NCBI RefSeq assembly: GCF_024347315.1
Contig: NZ_AP025461.1
Span: forward strand, 124,001 to 188,000
DNA: 64,000 nucleotides
From: Vibrio atlanticus
Lineage (GTDB): Bacteria > Pseudomonadota > Gammaproteobacteria > Enterobacterales > Vibrionaceae
Direction of reading: 5' to 3'
A program made the position numbers and the translations under genes. The notes under the pieces are model-generated. The model was not told the origin of the DNA and searched no databases. It saw only the letters and a list, made by a program, of their open reading frames with translations. How positions within the stretch are numbered: the first letter of the stretch is position 1; each line of letters opens with the position of its first letter. This document shows positions 35,562 to 45,073 of the stretch, piece by piece.

Positions 35562-38417
35562 ATGGAGACAACCACATCCCATGAGCGAGTAATAGACGCA
35601 CAAGCTTATCAGCAGCTTGAAGCGATACTGGCTCAAAAAATAGAAACAGAACGCATTGTCACTCAAGAGGCAAAGCGATTGGCTTACGGCACCGATGCGA
35701 GTTTTTATCGCTTGGTGCCGAAAATGGTTCTAAGGCTCAAGAACTTAGACGAAGTGATATTCACCATTCAAAGCTGTCGCGAACTCGGTATTCATTTTAC
35801 CTTTCGCGCCGCAGGCACTAGCCTTTCAGGACAAGCGGTTTCAGACTCGGTACTCATCACACTGACCGACGACTGGCGTGGCCACGAAATCGTAGATAAC
35901 GGTAATCAGATCATCCTTCAACCGGGCGTGATTGGTGCTGATGCCAACAAATACCTTGCCCCTTTCCAACGTAAAATCGGCCCAGATCCAGCCTCTATCA
36001 ATACCTGTAAAATCGGTGGTATTGCGGCGAACAATGCCAGCGGCATGTGTTGTGGTACTGCGCAAAACTCGTATCGCACCGTTGAGAGCATGAAAATCGT
36101 ATTGAGTGATGGCTCCCTGCTTGATACGGCTGATAACGCAAGTGTTGAGGCATTCAAGCAATCACACAAAGCACTGTTTGAAGGCATTGTTGAGTTACAT
36201 CAACAGACAGCTTCAAACCAAGAACTTGCAGACAGAATCCGCCACAAATACCGCCTCAAAAACACCACTGGCTACGCTCTGAATGCTTTGGTTGATTACC
36301 ACGATCCAATTGAGATCATCAAACACTTGATGATTGGCTCAGAAGGCACACTAGGCTTCATCGCTGAGATTACCTACAACACGGTTATCGAACACCCGAA
36401 CAAAGCTTCGGCTCTGTTGGTGTTTGCCGACATCGAACAAGCCAGTAAAGCCGTTACTACGCTATCCAAAACACCAGTTGCTGCGGTGGAATTGATGGAT
36501 GGCAGAGCACTGTGTTCAGTCGCGGATAAACCGGGTATGCCTGCGTTTATGCCGAGCTTAGATTTAGAAGCAGCGGCGATTTTAGTTGAGTCACACGCCA
36601 GCTCCCAGCAGGACTTAGATTTACAATGTAAATCAATTTTGGATGCGTTATCGGAATATACGATTGTTGAATCAGTGCCTTTCACTTCCGATCCAAAGAC
36701 AGTCGCGACTCTGTGGGGCATTCGCAAAGGTATGTTCCCAGCGGTTGGCGCGGTTCGTGAAGTTGGTACTACCGTTATCATTGAAGACGTGGCTTTCCCC
36801 GTTGAAAACCTCGCTAACGGCATTCGAGAACTGCAAGAGCTGTTCGATAAATACGACTACAGCGAAGCGATCATTTTTGGTCACGCCCTCGAAGGCAACC
36901 TGCACTTTGTGTTTACTCAAGGCTTCGACAGCCAAGAAGAGATCGATCGCTACGGCGGTTTCATGGATGACGTTGCCGAACTGGTCGCGGTGAAATACCA
37001 AGGTTCATTGAAAGCAGAACACGGCACGGGTCGTAACATGGCACCTTACGTCGAGTTGGAATGGGGTAAAGATGGTTATGCTTTGATGCAACAAATCAAG
37101 GCGTTGTTCGATCCAGAAAGACTGCTCAACCCCGGCGTTATTATCAACGACAATCCAAATTCACACATCACCAATTTGAAGCCAATGCCTGCTGCCGATG
37201 ACCTTATCGACCGCTGTATTGAATGCGGCTTCTGTGAGCCTGTTTGTCCGTCTCGTACCTTAACCCTATCGCCTCGCCAACGTATCGTGCTGTACCGCGA
37301 GTTACAACGCCGCCGTGCTGCAGGTGAAGAAATAGAAGCTAGCGAACTAGAGAAGACCTTTGAATACCAAGGCATTGATACCTGCGCTGCGACAGGCCTG
37401 TGTGCCGAGCGTTGTCCAGTGGGAATCAACACTGGCGACTTGATTAAGAAGCTTCGTATCGCCAAGTATGAGAAATTTACGCCAATCGCTAAGTGGACAG
37501 CAGATCATTTCTCGACCACCACTAAGTTGACCAAGGTTGGCCTCAAAACCAACCAAGTGGCGAGCAAAATATTAGGCGAAAATACAGTCGGCAAGCTAAC
37601 CAACGGCTTGCGTTCGATGACCAAAGGCGCAACACCAATTTGGATGCCTGAGATGCCGCAATCCAATAGTCACTCGCTAGTCTCATCACCAGTGACGGCA
37701 GAATCCTCAAGCAATCATAAGAAGGTGGTTTACCTGCCTTCGTGTGCGAGTCGCACCATGGGACAACAGAGTGATGCGGGCGACCAACGTCCCCTAACTG
37801 AAGTGACCATGTCTTTGCTTAACAAAGCAGGATTTGAGGTTATTCTTCCGAAGAAGCTAGACGACCAATGTTGTGGCATGCCTTACGACAGCAAAGGGAT
37901 GACCGATTTAGCCCAATCTAAAGCGCAACAGCTCGAAGAAGTGTTGTGGCAAGCCAGTCGTCAGGGTGAATACCCAGTATTAATGGATACCAGCCCATGT
38001 GCTAAACGCAGTATTGAGCAGTTCACCAAGCCATTAGAAGTGCTAGAGCCGACAGGGTTTGTGAACCAATACTTGCTTGAACATCTGACACTTGAGCCAC
38101 TGCAAGAAACCGTGATGTTGCATGTGACTTGTAGCTCTCGTCGAATGGGCTTAGAAGGCGCGATGTTGAGCCTTGCTAAAGCCTGTACCGAAGAGGTGAT
38201 TGTTCCTGAGCATATTCAATGCTGTGGTTGGGCGGGTGATAAAGGTTTTACCACTCCAGAGCTGAATGAAGCGGCGGTACACCCACTTAAGGAACAAGTG
38301 CCGAGCAACTGTACTCGTGGATTCAGTAACAGCCGAACCTGTGAGATCGGTTTGTCACATCACAGTGGCATTCCGTATCAGTCAATCTTGTACTTGGTGG
38401 ACGAAGTAGCGCAATAG
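35562..38417 (+). CDS. FAD/Fe-S fused D-lactate (2-hydroxyacid) dehydrogenase
   Basis: A 951-residue fusion. An FAD-binding PCMH domain (~50-230, AAGTSLSGQAV) and FAD-oxidase C-terminal domain (~260-535, ending FDPERLLNPGVI) are followed by two [4Fe-4S] clusters (CIECGFCEPVCP and CAATGLCAERCP). Paired CCG domains follow (CCGMPYDSKG, CCGWAGDKG). This GlcD+GlcF layout is that of the quinone-linked D-lactate dehydrogenases beside lactate permeases. With lctP and lldD it lets both lactate isomers feed the respiratory chain. ATG 35562 follows AAGGA; the GTG at 35532 is less likely. D-lactate rather than another 2-hydroxyacid is inferred from context. Confidence 0.87.
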   Translation: METTTSHERVIDAQAYQQLEAILAQKIETERIVTQEAKRLAYGTDASFYRLVPKMVLRLKNLDEVIFTIQSCRELGIHFTFRAAGTSLSGQAVSDSVLITLTDDWRGHEIVDNGNQIILQPGVIGADANKYLAPFQRKIGPDPASINTCKIGGIAANNASGMCCGTAQNSYRTVESMKIVLSDGSLLDTADNASVEAFKQSHKALFEGIVELHQQTASNQELADRIRHKYRLKNTTGYALNALVDYHDPIEIIKHLMIGSEGTLGFIAEITYNTVIEHPNKASALLVFADIEQASKAVTTLSKTPVAAVELMDGRALCSVADKPGMPAFMPSLDLEAAAILVESHASSQQDLDLQCKSILDALSEYTIVESVPFTSDPKTVATLWGIRKGMFPAVGAVREVGTTVIIEDVAFPVENLANGIRELQELFDKYDYSEAIIFGHALEGNLHFVFTQGFDSQEEIDRYGGFMDDVAELVAVKYQGSLKAEHGTGRNMAPYVELEWGKDGYALMQQIKALFDPERLLNPGVIINDNPNSHITNLKPMPAADDLIDRCIECGFCEPVCPSRTLTLSPRQRIVLYRELQRRRAAGEEIEASELEKTFEYQGIDTCAATGLCAERCPVGINTGDLIKKLRIAKYEKFTPIAKWTADHFSTTTKLTKVGLKTNQVASKILGENTVGKLTNGLRSMTKGATPIWMPEMPQSNSHSLVSSPVTAESSSNHKKVVYLPSCASRTMGQQSDAGDQRPLTEVTMSLLNKAGFEVILPKKLDDQCCGMPYDSKGMTDLAQSKAQQLEEVLWQASRQGEYPVLMDTSPCAKRSIEQFTKPLEVLEPTGFVNQYLLEHLTLEPLQETVMLHVTCSSRRMGLEGAMLSLAKACTEEVIVPEHIQCCGWAGDKGFTTPELNEAAVHPLKEQVPSNCTRGFSNSRTCEIGLSHHSGIPYQSILYLVDEVAQ

Positions 38418-38456
38418 CTTCACTCTTAGTACAGAGCAATTTGCTCTCACTTAAAA

Positions 38457-38491
38457 CAAAAATGGCAGCCCAGTCAGGCTGCCATTTCTTT
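38457..38491 (+). terminator. Rho-independent terminator
   Basis: AATGGCAGCC / GGCTGCCATT stem with T-rich tail after the lactate genes. Confidence 0.85.
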
Positions 38492-38556
38492 ATTCGTTTG
38501 TTCGAAAGATGCTACTTAACTGGATGTTGATGAGCTAACCGTTATTAAGCTAGATA

Positions 38557-38799
38557 TTACAAAGCTAAGCGCATCAACTCTTCTGGCGAGTAGTGTTCTG
38601 CTTCTGCACCTTTGGCGATTAAGTCGATCACTTGAAATTCGCTCATGTCACCAAACTCTTTGGTTAAGTAATCACGAAACGCTTTCTCATTCGGCCATTT
38701 ACCTCGCACGATATAGCCCTCTTCTTTGTCAAAATCTTCTGTTTCAAAGAATGAAAAATCGGTCATACCGATATTGTGACAATACAAAACGAGATACAT
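38557..38799 (-). CDS. Small acidic protein, unknown function
   Basis: 80 residues, acidic, no signal or membrane segment. The sequence MTDFSFFETEDFDKEEGY followed by a helical half is not recognised. GAGGAAA precedes the ATG. It lies 24 bp after the AraC/GyrI regulator gene in the same direction, so the two probably form an operon. Confidence 0.6.
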   Translation of the reverse strand: MYLVLYCHNIGMTDFSFFETEDFDKEEGYIVRGKWPNEKAFRDYLTKEFGDMSEFQVIDLIAKGAEAEHYSPEELMRLAL

Positions 38800-38823
38800 A
38801 ATTTTTCCTCAAAAATGGGGTTA

Positions 38824-39693
38824 CTAATAAAAACTCACAGGCAGATAGAAATCAAGCTCAAACACTTCATCACTATTGAGAAAATGGTTCCGATGATAAT
38901 GCACATACGCAGGAGTCGAGCGTTGTTTGAAACCAGAGGCCGGTAACCATTTTTCTAATACCATACTGATCTGTGGTAGCAGCTCACCATAGCGGCCATT
39001 CAGTCTAAATACCGCATGTAAACCACCCGGAATCACCATCTGGTTCACGACACTGCGATACTTAATCGGCTCATCAATCGCGATACACGCCACATAGCGG
39101 CACTGGTCCATTTCAACCCAAGCAGGGTTTGAGTGATGCAAACCAAATTGGCTCGAAAAGTCGCGCTGTTCTGAGTTCGCCCACGCTTTCAATATCAGCC
39201 ACGCGTTGCGAATAGAGCGGTTATAGCCCGTATGTCGAACATAAGCCGCCATGCGCTCCGGTGTTTCAACGATCTTCGGTTCGGGTAACACTCGCTGCGC
39301 CACGTTCAAATAACCCGCCGCTACTTCGGGATCTTTCAAATAGGGTTTTTCTGCTATCTGTAAGTCGTGTTTACGCCATTCTCCCGGTGACATGTTAAAG
39401 GTCGCTTTGAATGCTCGGCTAAATGAAGACACCGAACTAAAGCCACATTTACTGGCAATCTCTACGACTGACGACGTGGTATCGAACATCAATTGATTGG
39501 CCGCATACTCCATTCGAGTGCGTCGAATGTACTGATGTAGCGACTCCCCAACCACACTTTTAAAGGTGCGGTGGAAGTGTTGTTCTGAATAAGCCGCAAT
39601 CTCGGAGAGCGCTTTTGCCGACAAAGGCTGACTGATGTCTTGATGAATATGGAACAGAACATCATTGATTCGGGATATGTGTTGTCGTGACAT
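38824..39693 (-). CDS. AraC-family regulator with GyrI-like effector domain
   Basis: A 289-residue protein. The N-terminal AraC-type double HTH (~1-108) contains YSEQHFHRTFKSVVGES and KCGFSSVSSFSRAFKATFNMSP. A C-terminal GyrI-like/SOUL-type domain (~125-289) begins near VETPERMAAYVRHTG. Such Rob/SoxS-like proteins with GyrI domains respond to small, often hydrophobic or toxic ligands. Divergent from the aminotransferase gene. Confidence 0.87.
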   Translation of the reverse strand: MSRQHISRINDVLFHIHQDISQPLSAKALSEIAAYSEQHFHRTFKSVVGESLHQYIRRTRMEYAANQLMFDTTSSVVEIASKCGFSSVSSFSRAFKATFNMSPGEWRKHDLQIAEKPYLKDPEVAAGYLNVAQRVLPEPKIVETPERMAAYVRHTGYNRSIRNAWLILKAWANSEQRDFSSQFGLHHSNPAWVEMDQCRYVACIAIDEPIKYRSVVNQMVIPGGLHAVFRLNGRYGELLPQISMVLEKWLPASGFKQRSTPAYVHYHRNHFLNSDEVFELDFYLPVSFY

Positions 39694-39808
39694 TTTTTAA
39701 ATAGCATAAATGGACATGTTTATGAGCATAAACGGACACGCTTGTTTTTACAATTGCCGTGTAATATCAAGCGATAGAATAAAAACGAAAAACGACGAGA
39801 CACAACAC

Positions 39809-40957
39809 ATGGAAATCGCACAGTCATTACAACAGATTCAATCTTCATACATTCGAGAGATCCTCGCAGCCGCAAGCGATCCAAATGTCATCTCATTGGC
39901 CGGTGGTTTACCGGACGAGAAAACATTCCCTATCGATTTAATGAAGCCAACGCTAGAAAACCTAGCGAACATGCCTGAAGTTTTCCAATACGGCTCAACT
40001 GCCGGTTACGGCCCGCTGCTTGATCACCTTACGCAAAGCTACCAATTGCCAGAGACTCACACAGCAATGATCTGTACCGGTTCTCAGCAAGGTTTGGATT
40101 TGATTGCACGAGCGTATGTTGATCCGAATGATGTGGTTGTGATGGAAGCGCCAAGCTACTTGGGTGCGATGCAAGTGTTTGGTCTAGTTCAAGCGAACAT
40201 TGTGACTGTGTCTCAAACAGAATTTGGCCCAAATCTAGACGAACTAGAAACGTGCTTTGCAGAGCAATCACCGAAAATGTTCTACGCCGTGCCTGATTTT
40301 CACAACCCAACAGGTGTGTGCTGGGCAACAGAAACTCGTCAAAAAGTGGCTGAACTGTGTATCAAATACAACGTGGCATTCATTGAAGATGCACCATACC
40401 GAGAGCTACGCTTTACAGGCACAGAGCTGCCAATGGTTTCTTCGTTCTGCCCTGATAACTCTATCGTTCTTCGTTCATTCTCTAAGATTGCATCGCCAGG
40501 TCTACGTATTGGCGCGGTAACAGGTAAACGCAGCTACCTTGAGCCACTAATCAAAGTGAAGCAAGGCGCGGACTTACACTCAAGTGTACCGATGCAAGCG
40601 CTGCTTGTTGGTCTTCTAAAACATGAAGACTTCAACGTACATATGGAAAACATTCGCACACTGTACAAGTCTCGTTATGAAATGTTGTTTTCAGAGCTAG
40701 AAAAACAGCTGCCTGCTGACTGTGTATTAAAAGCCGTTGATGGCGGAATGTTCATTTGGGTTGAAATCCCAGAGTGCGACACCTTCGAATTGGCTAAAAC
40801 TCTATTATCGAATGGTGTGGCAGTTGTACCAAGCCCAGTATTTTATCCAAAGGCCGATGAAGCTAAAGCTGCACTGCGCTTAAACTTCACCAACGCCAAC
40901 CCAGAAGAATTAACAGAAGCGGTAAAACGCTTAGCGGAAGTACTTAACCAAGCGTAA
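39809..40957 (+). CDS. PLP-dependent aminotransferase (class I/II, LysN-like)
   Basis: A 383-residue fold-type I aminotransferase. It starts MEIAQSLQQIQSSYIREIL, followed by VISLAGGLPDEKTFP. The PLP lysine is Lys226 in RSFSKIASPGLRIG; PDFHNPTG and the C-terminal LRLNFTN arginine region complete the site. These features place it near the 2-aminoadipate/MocR-type aminotransferases (stand-alone, no GntR HTH). Amino-donor range unknown. The start at 39809 matches the family; the frame extension to 39710 lacks support. Confidence 0.85.
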   Translation: MEIAQSLQQIQSSYIREILAAASDPNVISLAGGLPDEKTFPIDLMKPTLENLANMPEVFQYGSTAGYGPLLDHLTQSYQLPETHTAMICTGSQQGLDLIARAYVDPNDVVVMEAPSYLGAMQVFGLVQANIVTVSQTEFGPNLDELETCFAEQSPKMFYAVPDFHNPTGVCWATETRQKVAELCIKYNVAFIEDAPYRELRFTGTELPMVSSFCPDNSIVLRSFSKIASPGLRIGAVTGKRSYLEPLIKVKQGADLHSSVPMQALLVGLLKHEDFNVHMENIRTLYKSRYEMLFSELEKQLPADCVLKAVDGGMFIWVEIPECDTFELAKTLLSNGVAVVPSPVFYPKADEAKAALRLNFTNANPEELTEAVKRLAEVLNQA

Positions 40958-40986
40958 TCGCTGATTAAGTCAGACAGATTCAATAC

Positions 40987-41022
40987 CAAGGCCCTGCTGT
41001 TTTTACAGCAGGGCCTTTTGGT
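40987..41022 (+). terminator. Rho-independent terminator
   Basis: AAGGCCCTGCTGT / ACAGCAGGGCCTT stem then TTTTGG, after the aminotransferase gene. Confidence 0.88.
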
Positions 41023-41268
41023 TTGGGAATACGCTGTTGTAATTCGAACCTGATAAAACAGTTTCATTGAACTTCCTAGCCCATAAACCACACAAGCTGA
41101 AATGATAAATAGCCCTACTTTTGGTTGGTTTTTGTCCTACATTGGCTTGGTTATACTGCGGCGGATTTTAATAAGCCAATATGGGCAAACCTGAGTGAAT
41201 GAAACTCAGCTTGTATCATAAAAGGCAACGCTCTGGATTTACGTTCCAGCTCGCAGAAAGGAAAAACC
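41023..41268 (+). promoter_or_regulatory. trhO upstream region
   Basis: Contains a TTGGTT...TATACT-like promoter stretch near 41140-41157, and two small hairpins in the likely leader (CTGAGT/ACTCAG around 41193-41210; CTGGA/TCCAG near 41231-41248). AAAGGA lies before the ATG. No other gene seen. Confidence 0.4.
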
Positions 41269-42258
41269 ATGTCTCAATATGTTGTATGTGCTTTGTATAA
41301 ATTCGTAGCACTTGATGATTACCAAGAAATTCGCCAGCCACTCACTGACGTGTTAGAAGCTAACCAAATCCGCGGTACTTTGCTACTTGCGAGTGAAGGT
41401 ATCAACGGCACCGTTGCAGGTAAGCGCGAATCTATCGACGCTCTTCTTAAATGGTTCAAACAAGATTCTCGTTTGGCAGATGTTGTTTACAAGGAGTCGT
41501 TCAACGAAGAACAACCATTCAACCGCACCAAGGTTAAGCTCAAGAAAGAGATCGTAACCATGGGCGTTGAGGGTATCGACCCACGCCACGTTGTCGGCAC
41601 TTACGTGAAACCAAACGAGTGGAACGCTCTGATTTCTGATCCTGATGTAATTCTGGTTGATACCCGTAACGACTACGAAGTGGACATCGGCACATTCAAA
41701 AATGCTGTAAACCCAAACACAGAAACCTTCCGTGAATTCCCTCAGTACGTTGAAGAAAATCTTGATCCTAAGAAGCACAAGAAAGTCGCGATGTTCTGTA
41801 CTGGCGGTATTCGTTGCGAAAAATCAACAGCCTACATGAAAGAGCAAGGCTTTGATGAGGTTTACCACCTTGAAGGCGGCATTCTTAAGTACCTAGAAGA
41901 AGTACCAGAAGAAGAGAGCATGTGGGAAGGCGACTGCTACGTATTTGATGGTCGTGTTGCAGTTAACCACCAGCTAGAGAAGAGCGGCTACGACGTGTGT
42001 AACGCTTGTCGCCTGCCAATCACAGACGAAGACAAAGCGTCTGAGCACTTTGAGAAAGGCGTAAGCTGCCCTAAGTGTGTTGATAAACACAGCGATGAGC
42101 AGAAAGCGCGTTTCCGCGAACGTGAAAAGCAAGTTCAATTGTCGAATGCTCGTGGCGAAACCCACGTAGGCGGCGATGCTGCTCACCTTATCGATCAACG
42201 TAAGAAAGAGAAGCTTGCACACAAAGAGCAGCAACGTTCTGGCAAGAAAGCGAAGTAA
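41269..42258 (+). CDS. trhO: tRNA uridine(34) hydroxylase (rhodanese-type)
   Basis: A 329-residue cytoplasmic protein of the TrhO/YceA family, which makes 5-hydroxyuridine at the wobble base of tRNA with oxygen. It has an N-terminal ferredoxin-like UPF0176 domain (~1-95, [13 protein letters not shown]) and a central rhodanese domain (~120-225) with Cys177 in [13 protein letters not shown]-terminal Cys-rich segment (CNACRLP...CPKC) and a basic tail rich in E, K and R follow. Length agrees with the Enterobacterial enzyme. Monocistronic. Confidence 0.93.
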   Translation: MSQYVVCALYKFVALDDYQEIRQPLTDVLEANQIRGTLLLASEGINGTVAGKRESIDALLKWFKQDSRLADVVYKESFNEEQPFNRTKVKLKKEIVTMGVEGIDPRHVVGTYVKPNEWNALISDPDVILVDTRNDYEVDIGTFKNAVNPNTETFREFPQYVEENLDPKKHKKVAMFCTGGIRCEKSTAYMKEQGFDEVYHLEGGILKYLEEVPEEESMWEGDCYVFDGRVAVNHQLEKSGYDVCNACRLPITDEDKASEHFEKGVSCPKCVDKHSDEQKARFREREKQVQLSNARGETHVGGDAAHLIDQRKKEKLAHKEQQRSGKKAK

Positions 42259-42322
42259 ACGCTCTGCTTTAAACTCTTAGGATTCTAAACATATAACTAT
42301 AAATAGTTAGCTATATACATAC

Positions 42323-42370
42323 AAAAGGGCGCAAGTTCGAAGATGATTCCTCGAGTTTGTGCCCTTTTTT
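42323..42370 (+). terminator. Rho-independent terminator of trhO
   Basis: AAAGGGCGCAA pairs with TTGTGCCCTTT (one mismatch), followed by T-run. Confidence 0.78.
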
Positions 42371-42432
42371 GATCGCTTTACGGCTTTGTGTTTTGAACCA
42401 CATTTCTTTCGAAAAATTACTTCTATACTGTC

Positions 42433-42698
42433 AGGGCGTGTTGACCTTCCGCGGTTGGATTTTGTTCGAGATAAAAGCGTTTTAATCGCGGCGAGGGAGA
42501 AGTAGCCTAGTCATTCTAAGCAAATCTCCCTTAACAAAGAGTAAAACGCTTTTAGCCGAACCCTTCGGGCAGCGTTTGCTGGTTATTTCTACTACGTTAT
42601 CGGCCTCTCATGTAGGCTAGCTACACATCAAAGCCTCTGCCTTGTAGAAATACCCAGCAATTCGCCGCAAAAACAAGCTCGAAAGATCAACACGCCCT
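42433..42698. repeat. 266-bp structured repeat, copy 1
   Basis: Starts AGGGCGTGTTGACC and ends in the near-complement GATCAACACGCCCT. Inside, TAAAAGCGTTTTA (42472-42484) pairs perfectly with TAAAACGCTTTTA (42542-42554). It encloses GAGGGAGA (42493-42500) pairing with TCTCCCTT (42525-42532). A short CCCTTCGGG hairpin and a TGTAG-CTACA hairpin follow in the right half. Same length as the copy at 62911. No coding frame. MITE-like non-autonomous element or a mobile structured RNA. Confidence 0.85.
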
Positions 42699-42725
42699 AA
42701 AAATCCGACTAGAGAGGAAGTGCCA

Positions 42726-42983
42726 ATGCTCAATGAAAACCATGCCTTTATCTTAGATTTCCCAGATCTTAAATTAGACATTGTTCAGCTCAACCACGAC
42801 GACGAAAAATTCAAAGCAGACATGCAGAAATACCACCAACTCGACTACGACATCCGTCAGCTAGAAATCTCTGGCAGCCCTATCGATGACGACAGCATGC
42901 ACAACCTCAAAGTAGAACGCATGGAGCTAAAAGACTCGCTACACAAACAGCTCACGCGCCATCACGCGCTTAAGATCGTATAG
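42726..42983 (+). CDS. YdcH-family (DUF465) small protein
   Basis: An 85-residue charged helical protein. The C-terminal MHNLKVERMELKDSLHKQL segment is the family hallmark of the YdcH/DUF465 coiled-coil proteins, whose function is unknown. Starts at ATG 42726, seven bases after GAGGA; an in-frame GTG at 42720 is too close to that site. The repeat element lies directly upstream and may contain or influence its promoter. Confidence 0.8.
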   Translation: MLNENHAFILDFPDLKLDIVQLNHDDEKFKADMQKYHQLDYDIRQLEISGSPIDDDSMHNLKVERMELKDSLHKQLTRHHALKIV

Positions 42984-43006
42984 AAAAATCAATCCAATAC
43001 TTTATT

Positions 43007-43034
43007 CTAAGCCATGCACTACGCATGGCTTTTT
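43007..43034 (+). terminator. Rho-independent terminator
   Basis: AAGCCATGC / GCATGGCTT stem, TTTT tail, after the YdcH-like gene. Confidence 0.85.
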
Positions 43035-43127
43035 GGTTTCATAACAGCGCAAATCTAAGCTAATTCGGCTTCTTCAATTATGTTACTGTTTGCTTATTCG
43101 AAAGCGTTTGATAAGGAAGTGAGCAGA

Positions 43128-43589
43128 GTGACAATAGAAGAAGAGAACATACAATTCCAGCTCGTTTCAAATCTCGAATTCGAAGAACTGTTTGCGTGTG
43201 TTAAGCAAGGGCTTTTCATACACGTTGATAGCGTTTTCGGATGGGATGACGACTTCCAACGTCAACGACTTTTAAACGAGTACAATCCCTCTTGGTTTCA
43301 TTGGGTATACCTAGGAAAACAAAGGGTTGGACTTGTGTGTTTTAAGCCTTATGACAACGCATACCATGTTCACCTTCTGATCATTTCCCATCAATACCAA
43401 GATCAGTCTATTGGTAAAAAAGTCATGTCACGCATCCACGAAAAAGCCCATCAAGAGCAACGAAACCAAGTCACTCTGTCGAGCTTTAGAAGTAACACCC
43501 GCGCCATCAGTTTTTATCAGGCGCTTGACTACCAAATTGTTGATGATAGTGATACTAATTTCGTGGGGATGACTCTCTATTTAAACTAG
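43128..43589 (+). CDS. GNAT-family N-acetyltransferase
   Basis: About 153 residues. It has the acetyl-CoA-binding pattern HLLIISHQYQDQSIGKKVMSRIHEKA, then VTLSSFRSNTRAISFYQALDYQIVDD, the usual motif A and motif B of GNAT enzymes. N-terminal FGWDDDFQRQRL resembles relatives of unknown substrate. The frame opens at 43080, but only the GTG at 43128 has a ribosome site (AAGGA, ten bases upstream). Start uncertain. Confidence 0.78.
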   Translation: MTIEEENIQFQLVSNLEFEELFACVKQGLFIHVDSVFGWDDDFQRQRLLNEYNPSWFHWVYLGKQRVGLVCFKPYDNAYHVHLLIISHQYQDQSIGKKVMSRIHEKAHQEQRNQVTLSSFRSNTRAISFYQALDYQIVDDSDTNFVGMTLYLN

Positions 43590-43600
43590 AAGCGACTTCG

Positions 43601-44806
43601 CTAATTAAACGCTCTCGCCACTCGCCCTTTGCTGCTCAATTCGTAATGGCCAATATAAGCTGGGATAAATACCGATTGCCCTTTGGTGAGGGTTAAGTGC
43701 TCGCCTTTCTGACTCATTAGCACTAGGTCATCATCTATTGCCATTAAAATTTCAGCGCCACTTGTGATAACTTCTTCTTGATGAGGACGATGAAAGATAT
43801 TGAAATTGAAGTCACTGACCGGGATATCATAACAATCACATTTACCCAGTTTTGATGGCTCTAACAACAAGCCTTCGAACGGAATTGGCGTGAATTTTGT
43901 GCAGGCGACTAATTCAGCGACATCAATGTGTTTTGGCGTTAAACCTGCTCGTAGCACGTTGTCTGAATTTGCCATGATCTCGAGCCCAGTTCCCTTAATG
44001 TAAGCGTGCGGAGTGTTCGCATTCAAATACATCGCTTCACCCGGCTTCAATGTGATCAAGTTAAGCAGCAGAACACAAAACAAACCGATATCGTTCGGGT
44101 ACTGATGGCTAAGCTCAGTAACCAAAGTAAACTCTGCTTGGTCTTGATGAGACGCTGCGTAATTCAGAAGTTGCTCTAATGCTCGGTGTTTACGTTGGTC
44201 ATTCAGCGTTAGCAGATCGCGGAAAAGCGCTTCTAAGCCTAGAGAATCAAGATTGTTACCAAACTCTTCAACCAAACTAGCCAGCTCGCTCGAATCCAAC
44301 TTTCTGAACAGACTTAATATTTCATCGAATTCTCGAAAGCCATTCATCGCTTGATATTCAGTGATCGCGTAAACCAATTCTGGTTTATGGTTCGAGTCTT
44401 TGTAATTACGGTGCCCTGCGGTCAAAGGAATGCTTGCTTGCTCTTCTCTCGCAAAGCCAATTTCAGCTTGGTGCTTGTTTGGATGGACCTGAACAGACAG
44501 CGCTTTTTCTGCCGCCAAGATCTTAAACAAGAACGGCAGTTCACCGAACTCCTGCGCAATATCATTTGATAGATAGGCCGGTTTATTCTTGTTAATCAAC
44601 TCAGAGAGAGGCACCAAATGTTGGTCAAGCTTAACCATTGAACAACCTTTCGGATGCGCTCCCATCCAAACTTCCGCTTGCGGTTCTTGTGACTCATTCT
44701 TAAAGCCAAACAGTTCACGTATCGAAGAAATGCTCCCCCATGCATAATTTTGGATGGTGTTTTCCATTGGGAAAAATGAGTGTTCTGAGAAGTGGCTGAA
44801 TGACAT
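43601..44806 (-). CDS. manA: Mannose-6-phosphate isomerase, class I
   Basis: A 401-residue zinc enzyme that interconverts mannose-6-phosphate and fructose-6-phosphate. Typical words: MENTIQNYAWGS near the N-terminus, VQVHPNKHQAEIGF (zinc ligands), HKPELVYAI, and the long signature YLNANTPHAYIKGTGLEIMAN. The ATG at 44806 is preferred over the GTG at 44836. It is separated from uhpC by a hairpin and a promoter-like region that copies the uhpT promoter layout, so it looks co-regulated with hexose-phosphate uptake. Confidence 0.92.
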   Translation of the reverse strand: MSFSHFSEHSFFPMENTIQNYAWGSISSIRELFGFKNESQEPQAEVWMGAHPKGCSMVKLDQHLVPLSELINKNKPAYLSNDIAQEFGELPFLFKILAAEKALSVQVHPNKHQAEIGFAREEQASIPLTAGHRNYKDSNHKPELVYAITEYQAMNGFREFDEILSLFRKLDSSELASLVEEFGNNLDSLGLEALFRDLLTLNDQRKHRALEQLLNYAASHQDQAEFTLVTELSHQYPNDIGLFCVLLLNLITLKPGEAMYLNANTPHAYIKGTGLEIMANSDNVLRAGLTPKHIDVAELVACTKFTPIPFEGLLLEPSKLGKCDCYDIPVSDFNFNIFHRPHQEEVITSGAEILMAIDDDLVLMSQKGEHLTLTKGQSVFIPAYIGHYELSSKGRVARAFN

Positions 44807-44912
44807 GGCGTTTTCCGTAGTGAGCCCTTTGAACACTATTCAGAGAGCTGGTTTCTAATAACGTAAATAATTAGAAAGACTACAGAGAGCAGCTAGAACC
44901 CACATGAGATGA

Positions 44913-44981
44913 GGTCTTAGACGCAATAGGAAAAATTCTTAGAAACAGGTGAGAACCATGAAAAGCGTGAAAAGAGTCACA
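44913..44981 (-). promoter_or_regulatory. uhpT-like control region upstream of manA
   Basis: Plus-strand reading: GGTCTTAG (44913-44920), TAGGAAAAATTCTTAG (44927-44942), and a CRP-like CGTGA-N6-TCACA (44966-44981). Element spacing (14 and 39 bp between starts) is identical to that upstream of uhpT. Likely UhpA and CRP sites. Confidence 0.7.
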
Positions 44982-45012
44982 TTTGAATGCTACGTATAAA
45001 AAACGCTGAAGA

Positions 45013-45056
45013 TAAGATAGCTGCACAATAACCAGAGGACCATTAGCAGCTATCTT
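45013..45056 (-). terminator. Hairpin after uhpC
   Basis: TAAGATAGCTGC pairs with GCAGCTATCTTA across 20 nt; T-tail weak. Probably ends uhpABC transcripts before manA. Confidence 0.6.
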
Positions 45057-45073
45057 ATTTACGAAGAAACCCC

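Noticed and set aside
42433..42698. Integron attC (VCR-like) site
   Set aside because: Too long, lacks the attC core-site arrangement, no cassette array or integrase nearby.
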